A stretch of 64,000 nucleotides of DNA. Source: Phytomonospora endophytica. GTDB lineage: Bacteria > Actinomycetota > Actinomycetes > Mycobacteriales > Micromonosporaceae. Positions 25,354 to 33,921 of this stretch are shown piece after piece (the stretch's first letter is position 1; the number at the start of each line of letters is the position of its first letter). The translations under genes were made by a program, and so were the position numbers. Below the pieces are notes generated by a model. It was not told the DNA's origin, did not search any database, and was given only the letters and a program-made list of their open reading frames with translations. The DNA is taken from positions 558,001 to 622,000 of the forward strand of contig NZ_JACHGT010000003.1 of the NCBI RefSeq assembly GCF_014202425.1, written 5' to 3'.

Positions 25354-26564
25354 TGACCGAGCGGCCGCACGTCGTGGTGATCCACCGCTGGGCGGCGCGC
25401 TACGCCGAGTACGAGCGCTACCTGGACCACCGTACGCACGCCGTCACCTATGTGACGACCGAGGTGGGCGCGGTCGCGGTCCCGCCCGACGCGGCCGAGG
25501 TCGTCCTCGTCGCCGCCACCGACGACCTGCCGGGGGTCGCCGATCGCGTCAAGCAGCTCGCCGAGGACCACGGGCCGCCGGCCGCGATCGTCGCGCTGAA
25601 GGAGGACGACCTGCTCGTCGCCGCGCGGCTGCGCGCCGAGTGGGGCTGCCCCGGTCCTTCGGCACAGGCGCTGCTGCCCTTCCGGGACAAGCTGGTCATG
25701 GCCCAGGCCGTCGCCGCCGCCGGGATCGCCTCGCCCGCGTTCGCGACGGTGTCCTCGCCCGGGGAGGTCGCGGCCTTCGCCGGGCGGCACGGCCGGCCGG
25801 TCGTGCTCAAGCCGCGGATCGGCAGCGCCAGCGAGGGAGTCTCCCTGGTGGACACCGCCGACGCGCTGTCCATGCTGGACTTCGAGGACGAGCCGCTGCT
25901 CGCCCAGTCCTTCGACGCCCGGCAGATCTTCCACGTCGACGGGCTCTTCGACGGGGTCGCGCTCGGTCCTTGGCGCGCGTCGCGCTATCTCAACACCTGC
26001 CTGGGTTTCCGCACCGGCGACGTCCTCGGCTCGGTCGAGGAGGACGACGAGGCGCTCCTCGACGCGATCGGCGCCTTCGCCACCAGGGTCCTGTCGGCAC
26101 TGTCGGAGGGCCCGACGCCCTTCCACCTGGAGCTGTTCGTCGACGAGGACAGCGGCGACTGCGCCTTCCTCGAAGTGGGCGCCCGCGTCGGCGGCGCTGA
26201 GATCCCCTTCCTGTGGCGCGAGGTGCACGGCTATGACCTCATGGAGGCGGCATTCCGCCTGTCGATGGGCCTCGATCCCCTGCCCTGGCGGGACTTCCGT
26301 GCCGGAGAGACCGCGGGGTGGCTGCTCGTCCCCGCGCCCGCGGCCCGCCCCTGCCGCATCACGGAGGCGACGCCGATGACCGGCCGCGTCCCCGGTCCCT
26401 ACGCCGAGGCGCTGCTGCGGCCGGGGGAGATCCTGCCCGCCGCCGACGCCTACTACGAGCACGTCGGCGGGCGCTTCCGTTTCCGTGGCAGGGGATCGGG
26501 CGAGGTGACCGCGGCGATCGAGGCGACCGCGCGGGACTTCCGGGTGAGCGCCGAACCGCGCTGA
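25353..26564 (+). CDS. Second ATP-grasp ligase in tandem
   Basis: A 403-residue ATP-grasp protein. VVLKPRIGSASEGVSLV near residue 150 is the ATP-binding loop, and FHLELFVDEDSGDCAFLEVGARVGG near residues 260-285 holds the acidic metal ligands. The N-terminal pre-ATP domain has the usual Rossmann-like start (VVVIHRWAARY). It resembles its upstream neighbour in plan, but the two are clearly diverged, so it may use a different donor or acceptor rather than being a recent duplicate. It is translationally coupled to the preceding gene and ends the plus-strand arm of the locus. Confidence 0.8.
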   Translation: MTERPHVVVIHRWAARYAEYERYLDHRTHAVTYVTTEVGAVAVPPDAAEVVLVAATDDLPGVADRVKQLAEDHGPPAAIVALKEDDLLVAARLRAEWGCPGPSAQALLPFRDKLVMAQAVAAAGIASPAFATVSSPGEVAAFAGRHGRPVVLKPRIGSASEGVSLVDTADALSMLDFEDEPLLAQSFDARQIFHVDGLFDGVALGPWRASRYLNTCLGFRTGDVLGSVEEDDEALLDAIGAFATRVLSALSEGPTPFHLELFVDEDSGDCAFLEVGARVGGAEIPFLWREVHGYDLMEAAFRLSMGLDPLPWRDFRAGETAGWLLVPAPAARPCRITEATPMTGRVPGPYAEALLRPGEILPAADAYYEHVGGRFRFRGRGSGEVTAAIEATARDFRVSAEPR

Positions 26565-26608
26565 GGCCGCTGCCCGTTCGGCCCTGGCATCGCCGCCTGG
26601 GCCGGGCC

Positions 26609-26614
26609 TAGCCT
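26609..26614 (+). promoter_or_regulatory. -10 box TAGCCT for a leaderless NACHT transcript
   Basis: TAGCCT lies seven bases before the GTG start of the NACHT gene. This spacing puts the expected transcription start at the start codon. No ribosome-binding site is present, which fits leaderless translation. Confidence 0.5.
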
Positions 26615-26621
26615 CTGTGGG

Positions 26622-29456
26622 GTGGACCTGACCAGGCTCGTCCCGATCCTCACCAACGTCCTCACCGCGGCCGCCCGCCCGTTCGTCCAGCGGGCGTGGT
26701 TCGCGCTGATCCGCAAGGGTCACGTGCGCGGTCCGGACGCCTTCGGGCGGCTCCAGCACATCCGGGGGCCGCACACGGGGGACTTCTCGGCGCTGTCGCT
26801 GGTCTTCGACCTGCCGCCGACGGTGACCTACGCACGGCTGCTGGAGGTCGTCGGGCTCCCCCGCTTCCAGGCCTTCGCCAAGCAGCTCATCGCGCTGCGC
26901 ATCACCGGGCCCGGTGGGGCCGGTGCCGAACGCCTGCGCGAGGCCCTCTTCGCGCTGTTCACCGGGCACCTGTTCGGCGACGACACCGGTGAACGCCGCC
27001 GCGCCCTCGACGCGTCGTTCCGGCCCGCCTTCGACGCACTGTGGCAAAGCCTCGACACCGCCTGCGAGCGGGTCGCCGCACAGCTGACGGAATACCCCGT
27101 GCAGCCCGGCGAGTCCTTCAACTGGGCCCAGGCGACGCTCTCGCTGGCCACCGTCGAGTCGATCGAGCGCTACCTCGCCGTCCTGGCCGACACCGGCGAC
27201 GAGGGCGAGGACGAACGCTGGCTGACCAAGTACCGCGGCGAGTTCGAGCGGGCGTACGGGCGGATCCCCCTCCCCGACCTGGGAACCCGTCGCGAGGTGC
27301 CGCACACCGAGTTGTACGTCGAGCCGGAGGTGTCACCACCGGCGTCGGCGCGCGTCGACGTCCGGGTGCGCCCACCGGGCCGCACGGCGGGCCGGGAGGC
27401 GCCGGAGCCGACGGGCGTCGACCGCATCGTCGAGGAACTGGACCGGACCGTGATCGTGGGCAACCCCGGCGCGGGGAAGTCGACGCTGAGCCGGATCGTC
27501 GGGATCGGCTGGTCGCGCGAGCGCGGCCCGGTGTTCCTGCTGCCCGTGCGGGAGCTGAACCTCGATCCCTCCGGTTTCGACGTGGTGCGCGAGATCGAGC
27601 GGCGGCTGGCCCGCGGCTTCCAGCTCCGCCCGCCGCGCGGGCTGGTCGAGCGGACGCTGCTGGAGGGCGGCGCGCTCGTCGTCTTCGACGGGGTCGACGA
27701 GGTGACCTCCCTGGCCCGCCGCAAGTCGGTGTCACGGACGATCGAGGCCGTCGGCCACGCCTTTCCGCTCAGCGCGATCCTGGTCACCGCCCGCAGCATC
27801 GGCTACCCGGCGATCCGGCTCGACGCCGACCTGTTCCGGGAACTGGAGATCGAACCCTTCGACGTCCACCGGGTCGAGGAGTACGCGCGCCGCTGGTTCC
27901 GCCTGGCCGCCGGGCTCGACGGGAAGGCCCTCCAAGACTCCACGGCTCATTTCATGGAGACCAGCGGTTCGATCCACGACCTGCGCAGCAATCCGCTCAT
28001 GCTGTCGTTCATCTGCGTGCTCTACCGGGGCCACGCCGACATCCCCCGGCGGCGCACGCAGATCTACCGCAAGTGCGTCGAACTGCTGCTGCGCGACTGG
28101 GACCTCTCCCGGGGGATCGTCGACGGGACCTGGGAGGTCGACACCTACGAGATCGCGCTGATCGAGATCGCCGCGCTCATGCTGCACACGCCCGAGTACC
28201 AGGGTGGGATGACCGAGCGGCAACTGCGGACGGTCGCCGCCCGCAACCTGCTCTCCGAGGTCGTCGCCGACCGCCGGGAGGCCGAACGGCTCGCCGGGGA
28301 GGTCATCGAACTGTGCCGGGGACGAGGCTGGCTGTTCACCGACATCGGCCTCAACGACGACGCCGAGGAGATCTTCGCCTTCACCCACCGCAGCCTGATG
28401 GAGTACTTCGCCGCGCGGCACCACGTGCGGCACGCCGCCTCCGTCGACCGGCTCGCCCGGGAACTCGTACCGCACATCGTCTCGCAGAAGAACCCGGTCC
28501 TGGCGCAGATGTGCGTGAGCATCGTCAGCCAGAACAGCGCCGCCGGGTCCTCGCAGATGATCCTGGAGCTGCTCGCCGAGGCCGAGCGGGCCGAACAGCC
28601 GCAGGCGGGTGTACTACGGGAGTTCTGCATCCTGACCGCCGACACCGTCCCGCTGAACCGGGAGGCGCTGCGGGGTGTCCTGTCGGGCTTCCTGGAGCGG
28701 ATGCCGACCTCGTCGGCGCACGGCGGGCTGCGGTTGCTGCTCGGGCCGCATTTCCGGCACGCCGGGGCCGTCCCGGGTGTGCTCGCCGCGGTCACGGCCG
28801 AACGTCTGGCGCGTGACCCCGGGCAGGTGCGGCAGCTGTGCCAGGCGCATCCGTGGTTGTGGGAGTTCTGCCTGGAGCAGCGATCGCTGCCGCTGCGCGA
28901 GTTGCCCGTCGACTTCCTGGAGACCCTCTTCGACCGCCTCTTCGGCAGCGAGCTGCACGCCTACACCCGGCGCCCGCCGTACTCCTCGGCGATGGCGCTG
29001 CTGGCCTCGGCCTTCACCGGGACGGACCCCGCCTCGCGCACCGGCGCGTTGCGCGACCTCGCCTACGTCCACCGCTCGGTGCGCCATCCGCATCGCCTGC
29101 ACCAGCTCACCACGCTGCCCCGCATGCCCGGCGACCCGGATTTCGTGCCCGCCGTGCTCGCGCTCGGCGACCGGGCCCTCGCCCGCGCGGCCGGGCACCG
29201 CCGGGAGGTGCTCGGCGCCGTGCTCTACCTCGTGCTCGCGCTTGGCGAGCTGGTGGTGGAGTCCGACCGGCGTCTGGACGACTTCCCCGACGGGATCGCG
29301 CTGCGGCTGTGCAAGGCTCGCCGGAAGTCGTACTCGCTCGACTGGTCGCCGCCGGGCGTGGAGCTGCTCTCCCGCGAGGACGCGTCCTTCCTGCACGACT
29401 GGATCGGGCACGACGTCACGATCTTCGTCCGGGACGCCGACTACGGCGTCTCCTGA
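26622..29456 (+). CDS. NACHT-domain STAND NTPase
   Basis: A 944-residue protein. An alpha-helical N-terminal region (about residues 1-250) resembles those of bacterial NACHT proteins. It is followed by a NACHT module with Walker A GNPGAGKST near residue 280, Walker B VVFDGVDEV near 352, and the helical EEIFAFTHRSLMEYFAARH motif near 590 that ends the NACHT. The C-terminal 350 residues are helical without clear leucine-rich repeats. Bacterial NACHT proteins include antiphage sensors (bNACHT) and regulators. Here there is no recognisable effector nuclease, and neighbours are not known defence genes. The GTG start is supported by a TAGCCT box. The link to the adjacent biosynthetic locus is probably accidental, as a separate promoter is visible. 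Confidence 0.8.
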   Translation: MDLTRLVPILTNVLTAAARPFVQRAWFALIRKGHVRGPDAFGRLQHIRGPHTGDFSALSLVFDLPPTVTYARLLEVVGLPRFQAFAKQLIALRITGPGGAGAERLREALFALFTGHLFGDDTGERRRALDASFRPAFDALWQSLDTACERVAAQLTEYPVQPGESFNWAQATLSLATVESIERYLAVLADTGDEGEDERWLTKYRGEFERAYGRIPLPDLGTRREVPHTELYVEPEVSPPASARVDVRVRPPGRTAGREAPEPTGVDRIVEELDRTVIVGNPGAGKSTLSRIVGIGWSRERGPVFLLPVRELNLDPSGFDVVREIERRLARGFQLRPPRGLVERTLLEGGALVVFDGVDEVTSLARRKSVSRTIEAVGHAFPLSAILVTARSIGYPAIRLDADLFRELEIEPFDVHRVEEYARRWFRLAAGLDGKALQDSTAHFMETSGSIHDLRSNPLMLSFICVLYRGHADIPRRRTQIYRKCVELLLRDWDLSRGIVDGTWEVDTYEIALIEIAALMLHTPEYQGGMTERQLRTVAARNLLSEVVADRREAERLAGEVIELCRGRGWLFTDIGLNDDAEEIFAFTHRSLMEYFAARHHVRHAASVDRLARELVPHIVSQKNPVLAQMCVSIVSQNSAAGSSQMILELLAEAERAEQPQAGVLREFCILTADTVPLNREALRGVLSGFLERMPTSSAHGGLRLLLGPHFRHAGAVPGVLAAVTAERLARDPGQVRQLCQAHPWLWEFCLEQRSLPLRELPVDFLETLFDRLFGSELHAYTRRPPYSSAMALLASAFTGTDPASRTGALRDLAYVHRSVRHPHRLHQLTTLPRMPGDPDFVPAVLALGDRALARAAGHRREVLGAVLYLVLALGELVVESDRRLDDFPDGIALRLCKARRKSYSLDWSPPGVELLSREDASFLHDWIGHDVTIFVRDADYGVS

Positions 29457-29481
29457 GCACGCGGCCGTCGGAGGACGGTGA

Positions 29482-29513
29482 CGGTGCCGGGGCGCGTGAA
29501 CGCCCCGGCACCG
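29482..29513. terminator. Bidirectional hairpin between convergent genes
   Basis: A perfect 13-bp stem, CGGTGCCGGGGCG (29482-29494) and its complement (29501-29513), encloses a 6-nt loop, CGTGAA. It lies between the NACHT gene and the convergent PRC-barrel gene, 25 nt from the first and 11 nt from the second. Confidence 0.75.
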
Positions 29514-29524
29514 GCCGCGGTGGG

Positions 29525-30382
29525 CTAGCTTTCGCGACGTCCGTCGTCGACGTCGATCTCCTCGTGCCGGACCTCGCCGGTGACTTCCTGATCGGTCGTC
29601 CGCACGTCCTTCTCCAGACGGACCTTCTCGACCGGTACGGCCTCGGTCTCCACGACGGGCCGTTCGGCGTAGGTCGTCGCCTCGATCGTCTCGTCGGTGA
29701 ACTCGTGCTCGCCGCCGGCGGTGCCCTCGACCGGGACGCGCTCGACCCGGACCTCCTCGTGACGTACCGGGACGGTCTTGGTGACGTTCTCGGTCACGAC
29801 GTACTTGCGGAGTCGCACGCGGCCGCTCTCGACGCGTTCGGTGCCGACGTGCAGCTGCTCCTCGTACCGGGTGACCTCGGGCGAGTCGGTGTCGGCGGCG
29901 CCGCCCGCGACCGAGCCGGCCATGCCGGCCATCGCCGCGTCCTGAGCCTCGGTGCCGGGTACCTCGGCGCGACCCTGCGCGGTGTTCTGTCCGGCCATCG
30001 GCTGTCCGGTGTCCTGCATGTCGGCGCGGTCGTAGCCGCGACGGCCGCCGCCGTAGGGCAGGTTGTAGTACGCGTACAGCTCGCCGAGCTGTTCGTTGCT
30101 GAGATGGACGTCGTCGCCGTCGCCGGACGGTTCGAGGCGTGGCGCGTCGCGGACCTTGTCCTTGTCGACGCTGAGCCGGACGCGACCGTCGTCGCTGAGG
30201 TCGCCGTCGTGAACCGGGACGAAACTCTCACTCATCCCGAAGAAGCCGGTGTGCACGCTGGCCACGACCGGGTCCCCGGTGGCGTCGTCGACGAAGACCT
30301 GCTTCACCCCGCCGATCTTCTCGCCGGCCGAGTCGTACACGGTCGCGTCGTGGAGTTGGGCGAGTTGCGCTTGGCCGATCAT
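29525..30382 (-). CDS. PRC-barrel and DUF2382 (YsnF/AvaK) stress-type protein
   Basis: A 285-residue acidic protein. Residues 1-85 form a PRC-barrel-like domain (VYDSAGEKIGGVKQVFVDD), residues 86-165 are a flexible Gly/Ala-rich linker, and residues from about 170 form a DUF2382 domain with repeated charged strands (RYEEQLHVG, VVTENVTKTVPVRHEEVRVERVPV). Proteins of this plan are common in actinobacteria and deinococci and are linked to general stress, without a proven activity. A GGGGGGA site precedes the ATG. No membrane segment or signal is seen. Confidence 0.85.
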   Translation of the reverse strand: MIGQAQLAQLHDATVYDSAGEKIGGVKQVFVDDATGDPVVASVHTGFFGMSESFVPVHDGDLSDDGRVRLSVDKDKVRDAPRLEPSGDGDDVHLSNEQLGELYAYYNLPYGGGRRGYDRADMQDTGQPMAGQNTAQGRAEVPGTEAQDAAMAGMAGSVAGGAADTDSPEVTRYEEQLHVGTERVESGRVRLRKYVVTENVTKTVPVRHEEVRVERVPVEGTAGGEHEFTDETIEATTYAERPVVETEAVPVEKVRLEKDVRTTDQEVTGEVRHEEIDVDDGRRES

Positions 30383-30544
30383 TGGTATCCCCCCGAAAGA
30401 TCCGCTCGCGTAGGCCTGTCATCAACCCGACTACCCATGGTGATCACGCCATAAACACAAAGTGTTCAGTGGTTTCCTGGTGATCGGTTTCCGGTGCGGC
30501 GAAAGCCCGTGCCCGCCGTGGCGCGCCTGGGGCAGGATGACGGC

Positions 30545-33500
30545 ATGCCGGCCACCCAGGTCTCCCAGCTGTTCGCCGAACTCGACCCGCTCCCCTACCC
30601 CGGACGCATGCGGCTCCTGGCCGCCAGGGCGCGGGAACTCGCGGCCGCCGGAACCCTCCCGGCTCTGCTGGGTGAGTTGTGGTCCGGAGACGCCGACCAC
30701 CGCCACCTCGCGGTGACCATGGGAGCCGTCTCCCGCGATGAGGCGTCCGTTCTCACCGGGTTGCGCGACGAGGACCCGCGGATCATGGCCCGGACTCTGC
30801 GCGTGATCCACGCGCGGCCGGTCGACCCGGGCCTGCTGGCCGAGGTGATCACCGACGCTCCCGCCGAACTGCGGGCACGCGTGTATCGACTCGCCCGCCA
30901 CGCCGCCCCGGTCGCCGAGGCCCTCATCGGGCCCGTCCGCACCCGCTTCGGCGACCGCGAGGCGGCGAAACTGCTCGCGGGCTGCGCGACCGGCACCGTC
31001 GCCAGGCTGCTCCCCGAGCTGGGCGCCTCGGTCGCCTCCTGGACGGTGCTCGCGCGACGGCATCCCGGCCCGGTCCTCGACGAGACCCGGCGCCTGCTCG
31101 GCGCCCTGCCCGACACCCTGCGCTCCCGGTGGTGGTCGCGGCACGGCCCAGGCGTCCTGACCGCCGCCGGCGCCTTCCCCGAACGCGTCGCCGAGTTGCT
31201 GGAGACCCACCCTGGGCTGCCGTCGGTCTCAGGCCTGAACATCGCCCTCGGCCGGATCGCGGCCGCCGACCCCGCACGCGCCGTCCGGCTCCTCACCGAC
31301 ACCGAGCAGACCGCCGCCCGGCGCCAATGGCGCGAATCGGGCGTCCTGCGCCGTATCGCCAAGGCCGACACACCGGTGCTGGCCGCGTTCATCGGCTCCT
31401 TCACCGGCGACGACGGCCTCGCCGAACTCCTCGACGCGCTCCCACCGGCACGCCGCGGCGAACTCTTCGACGCCGTCACCGCCGAACGCGAGGAGAGTCC
31501 CGAGCCCCTGGCGACACCGGTCCTGGCCGCGCTTCCGCACGAACGCCGCGTCGCCGAGGCCCGCCGATGCCTCGCGCTGCCCGTCGTGGCCGGTGATGAG
31601 GACGCGGTACTGCGGTACACGGCGTTCCTGCCTTTCGCCGAAGCGCACCCGGTGCTGCTCACCGCGACCCGCCGCCACGAGTCCGCCGACCGCGCGGAGG
31701 CCTACCGCCTGCTCATCGCATGCGCGGTCCGCTCGTCCGGCCCGGGCGCGCTCGCCGTGGCCCTCAACTCGCTCGACCGCCTTCGCAACGAGCAGGACCC
31801 GGTCCGGGCACCGGTGCTCGCGGCCCTCGCGTCCGTGCCGCCCGCGCGGTTCCACCCGGCCGACGCCGCCGTACTGGGGACACTCGTCCGCGACGCCGTC
31901 GAAGCCCGCGACTCATCGTGGGCGACACGTGCGGCGCTCGGTGATCTCGCCGCCCGGATCCTGGGCGCGCACAGCGGCGACGGGCCACTCCTCGCCTGGG
32001 CGACCGGCACCTTCGACCTGCTGTTCGGTTCCGGGACGCCCGAGCTCGGGCGGCTCGACCGGGTACTGCGGAAAGGGCAGGAGCGGGACTTCTCGCGCGC
32101 GGTGCTCCCGTGGGTCGAGGCCGGGGTGCGGCGCTCCCGCTTCGAGCCGCTGTTCGCGGTGGCGAGCGCGCTGGGCCGGCGCGCCCGTGGCCTCGGCGAA
32201 CTCCAGCGGCTGCTGCGCGAGGCCTGCGACCCGGGCAACGTCGTCCCGGTCATCACACGCGGCGTCCACCTCTGGCTGGACGACCCGAAGACCCGTGCGG
32301 CCCGCGTCGAGGAGATCGTCCGCGGCGACACCTCCACGGTCACGTTGCCGATCGTGTGGAGCGTCCTGTGCGGCAGTCGCACCGATCTGATCGACCTCGT
32401 CCTCGACAAGGCACCCTCGGGCCGCCACATCGCCGAAGGCGCCCGCTGGGTGCCCGACTGGGCCTGGCACCTCGGCCGCTGGCTCCCACGGCAACGCGCG
32501 GTATACGCGAAGCTGCTGGCCGCGGTCGCCGCCGACGCCGGCACCCCGCAGCACCGGCGGGCCGCCGCCGTCCAGGCCGCCGCGCGAATCCCCGGGCACG
32601 GGTGGACGCCCGTGACCAAGTACGTCGACTCCCCGAACGTCGCCCTCGCCGAGGCCGCGCTCGGCGCGCTCGCCTGGACCGACCGGCCCGCCGACGCCCT
32701 GGAGCTCCTTCTCGCGCACGTCGACGGGGACCGTGCCCACGTCGCCGTCCACGCCGCCGGGCGCGCGGCCCGCTTCACTCCACCGTCGCGTCTCGCCCCG
32801 CTGCTGGGCGGCGTCCTCACCGAGGGCCGCAAGGTCACCGCGCGCAAGGGGGCCGCGCGGTTGCTGTCGGGTCTGTCTGTGCCCGGTGCGATGGACGCGC
32901 TGGCGGGAGTCTGGCGGCCGGAGCCGCACCGCGACCTCAAGGTCGCGATCGTGTCGGCCGTCCGGGGGCATCTCGACGATCCCCGTGCCTGGCAGATCCT
33001 CGACGACGCCGTCGGCGACGACGAACAGGCCGTCGCGCTCGCGGTCGTCGGTGCCGATCCGCTCGGTACGGCGCCACGACACCGCGGTCGCTACGGCGGG
33101 CTCGTGGCCGCCGCCTGCGATCATCCGCGGGTGACGGTCGCGGCGGCGGCCTGGAGCGGTTATCCGCTGTGGGCGTCGTGGGCGCCCGACGCGGGCGCGC
33201 GGATCGCCGCCGCCGTCGCCGATCTCGACGAACGTGCGCACTGGCGGACCGCCGCGCAGGCCCTGGCCGAACTGGTCGTGGTCGTCCCGGACACCGACGC
33301 GGTGGCCGTCGCGGTGGCGGCGCTCCTGGCGGCCGGAAACGTCGAGGCCCCTGATCGGGACCGACCGGCCGCGCAGCGGCTCGGCGAGCTCGTGCGGATC
33401 GTGATGTACCGCCTGCGCTGGGCGCCGCGGGAGTCGGTGCGACCGGCTCTCGTCGGCGCGGGCGGGCTCCTCGCCGCCGCCCCGGATCACCTGGATGCGG

Positions 33501-33880
33501 CGGCGCGGCTGCTGATCGCGTCGGTGGATCTCGCCTCGGCCGACGCCGACGCGATCGCCGGTGCGCTCGGGCCGGTCGCCGACCTGTTCGCGGGCCGTCC
33601 GATCGCGGCCTTCCGCGCGCGGGAGGACCTTCTCGGGGCGATCAGCACACGGCGGCCGGACTCACCGCGTGCCCTGTGGTCGGCCGCCGAGACCCTGGCC
33701 GGACGCGGGGACGTCGCCGGGGGGTTCTTCGCGCTCGCGCTGGTCGAGGGCGGCGCCGGTTTCGGTGCGGGGTGGTCCTCGGCCGACCCGCCGTGGCGTG
33801 GGCTGCTGTCGCGCCTGCGGCGGCATGCCGAGCCCGAGGTCCGGGCCGCCGCGCTGGACGTCTTCACGTTGACCGAATAG
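30545..33880 (+). CDS. Large HEAT-like repeat protein of unknown function
   Basis: The 1,111-residue product is almost entirely short alpha-helices with Ala/Leu/Arg-rich repeats of about 35-40 residues, suggesting an extended HEAT/ARM-like solenoid. No catalytic motif, signal peptide or membrane segment was recognised. I chose the ATG at 30545 over an upstream GTG because the extra residues do not look helical and CAGGAT sits six bases before this ATG, resembling the leaderless promoters elsewhere in the window. Similar large solenoid proteins of unknown role are common in actinomycetes and may be binding scaffolds. It stands alone between a divergent PRC-barrel gene and a convergent MFS gene. 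Confidence 0.7.
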   Translation: MPATQVSQLFAELDPLPYPGRMRLLAARARELAAAGTLPALLGELWSGDADHRHLAVTMGAVSRDEASVLTGLRDEDPRIMARTLRVIHARPVDPGLLAEVITDAPAELRARVYRLARHAAPVAEALIGPVRTRFGDREAAKLLAGCATGTVARLLPELGASVASWTVLARRHPGPVLDETRRLLGALPDTLRSRWWSRHGPGVLTAAGAFPERVAELLETHPGLPSVSGLNIALGRIAAADPARAVRLLTDTEQTAARRQWRESGVLRRIAKADTPVLAAFIGSFTGDDGLAELLDALPPARRGELFDAVTAEREESPEPLATPVLAALPHERRVAEARRCLALPVVAGDEDAVLRYTAFLPFAEAHPVLLTATRRHESADRAEAYRLLIACAVRSSGPGALAVALNSLDRLRNEQDPVRAPVLAALASVPPARFHPADAAVLGTLVRDAVEARDSSWATRAALGDLAARILGAHSGDGPLLAWATGTFDLLFGSGTPELGRLDRVLRKGQERDFSRAVLPWVEAGVRRSRFEPLFAVASALGRRARGLGELQRLLREACDPGNVVPVITRGVHLWLDDPKTRAARVEEIVRGDTSTVTLPIVWSVLCGSRTDLIDLVLDKAPSGRHIAEGARWVPDWAWHLGRWLPRQRAVYAKLLAAVAADAGTPQHRRAAAVQAAARIPGHGWTPVTKYVDSPNVALAEAALGALAWTDRPADALELLLAHVDGDRAHVAVHAAGRAARFTPPSRLAPLLGGVLTEGRKVTARKGAARLLSGLSVPGAMDALAGVWRPEPHRDLKVAIVSAVRGHLDDPRAWQILDDAVGDDEQAVALAVVGADPLGTAPRHRGRYGGLVAAACDHPRVTVAAAAWSGYPLWASWAPDAGARIAAAVADLDERAHWRTAAQALAELVVVVPDTDAVAVAVAALLAAGNVEAPDRDRPAAQRLGELVRIVMYRLRWAPRESVRPALVGAGGLLAAAPDHLDAAARLLIASVDLASADADAIAGALGPVADLFAGRPIAAFRAREDLLGAISTRRPDSPRALWSAAETLAGRGDVAGGFFALALVEGGAGFGAGWSSADPPWRGLLSRLRRHAEPEVRAAALDVFTLTE

Positions 33881-33910
33881 GCCGCCGTCCCGTCGCGGGG
33901 TCCGGCGGCC
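33880..33910. terminator. Weak hairpin between convergent genes
   Basis: GGCCGCC (33880-33886) and GGCGGCC (33904-33910) can pair with a 17-nt loop. They lie immediately after the HEAT-protein stop and before the convergent MFS stop. The stem is short and there is no U tract. Confidence 0.35.
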
Positions 33911-33921
33911 GTGCGGGGTCG

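Noticed and set aside
13460-29456. The NACHT gene as part of the biosynthetic locus
   Set aside because: It has its own -10 box and a 57-bp gap from the last ligase gene, and no biosynthetic motif.
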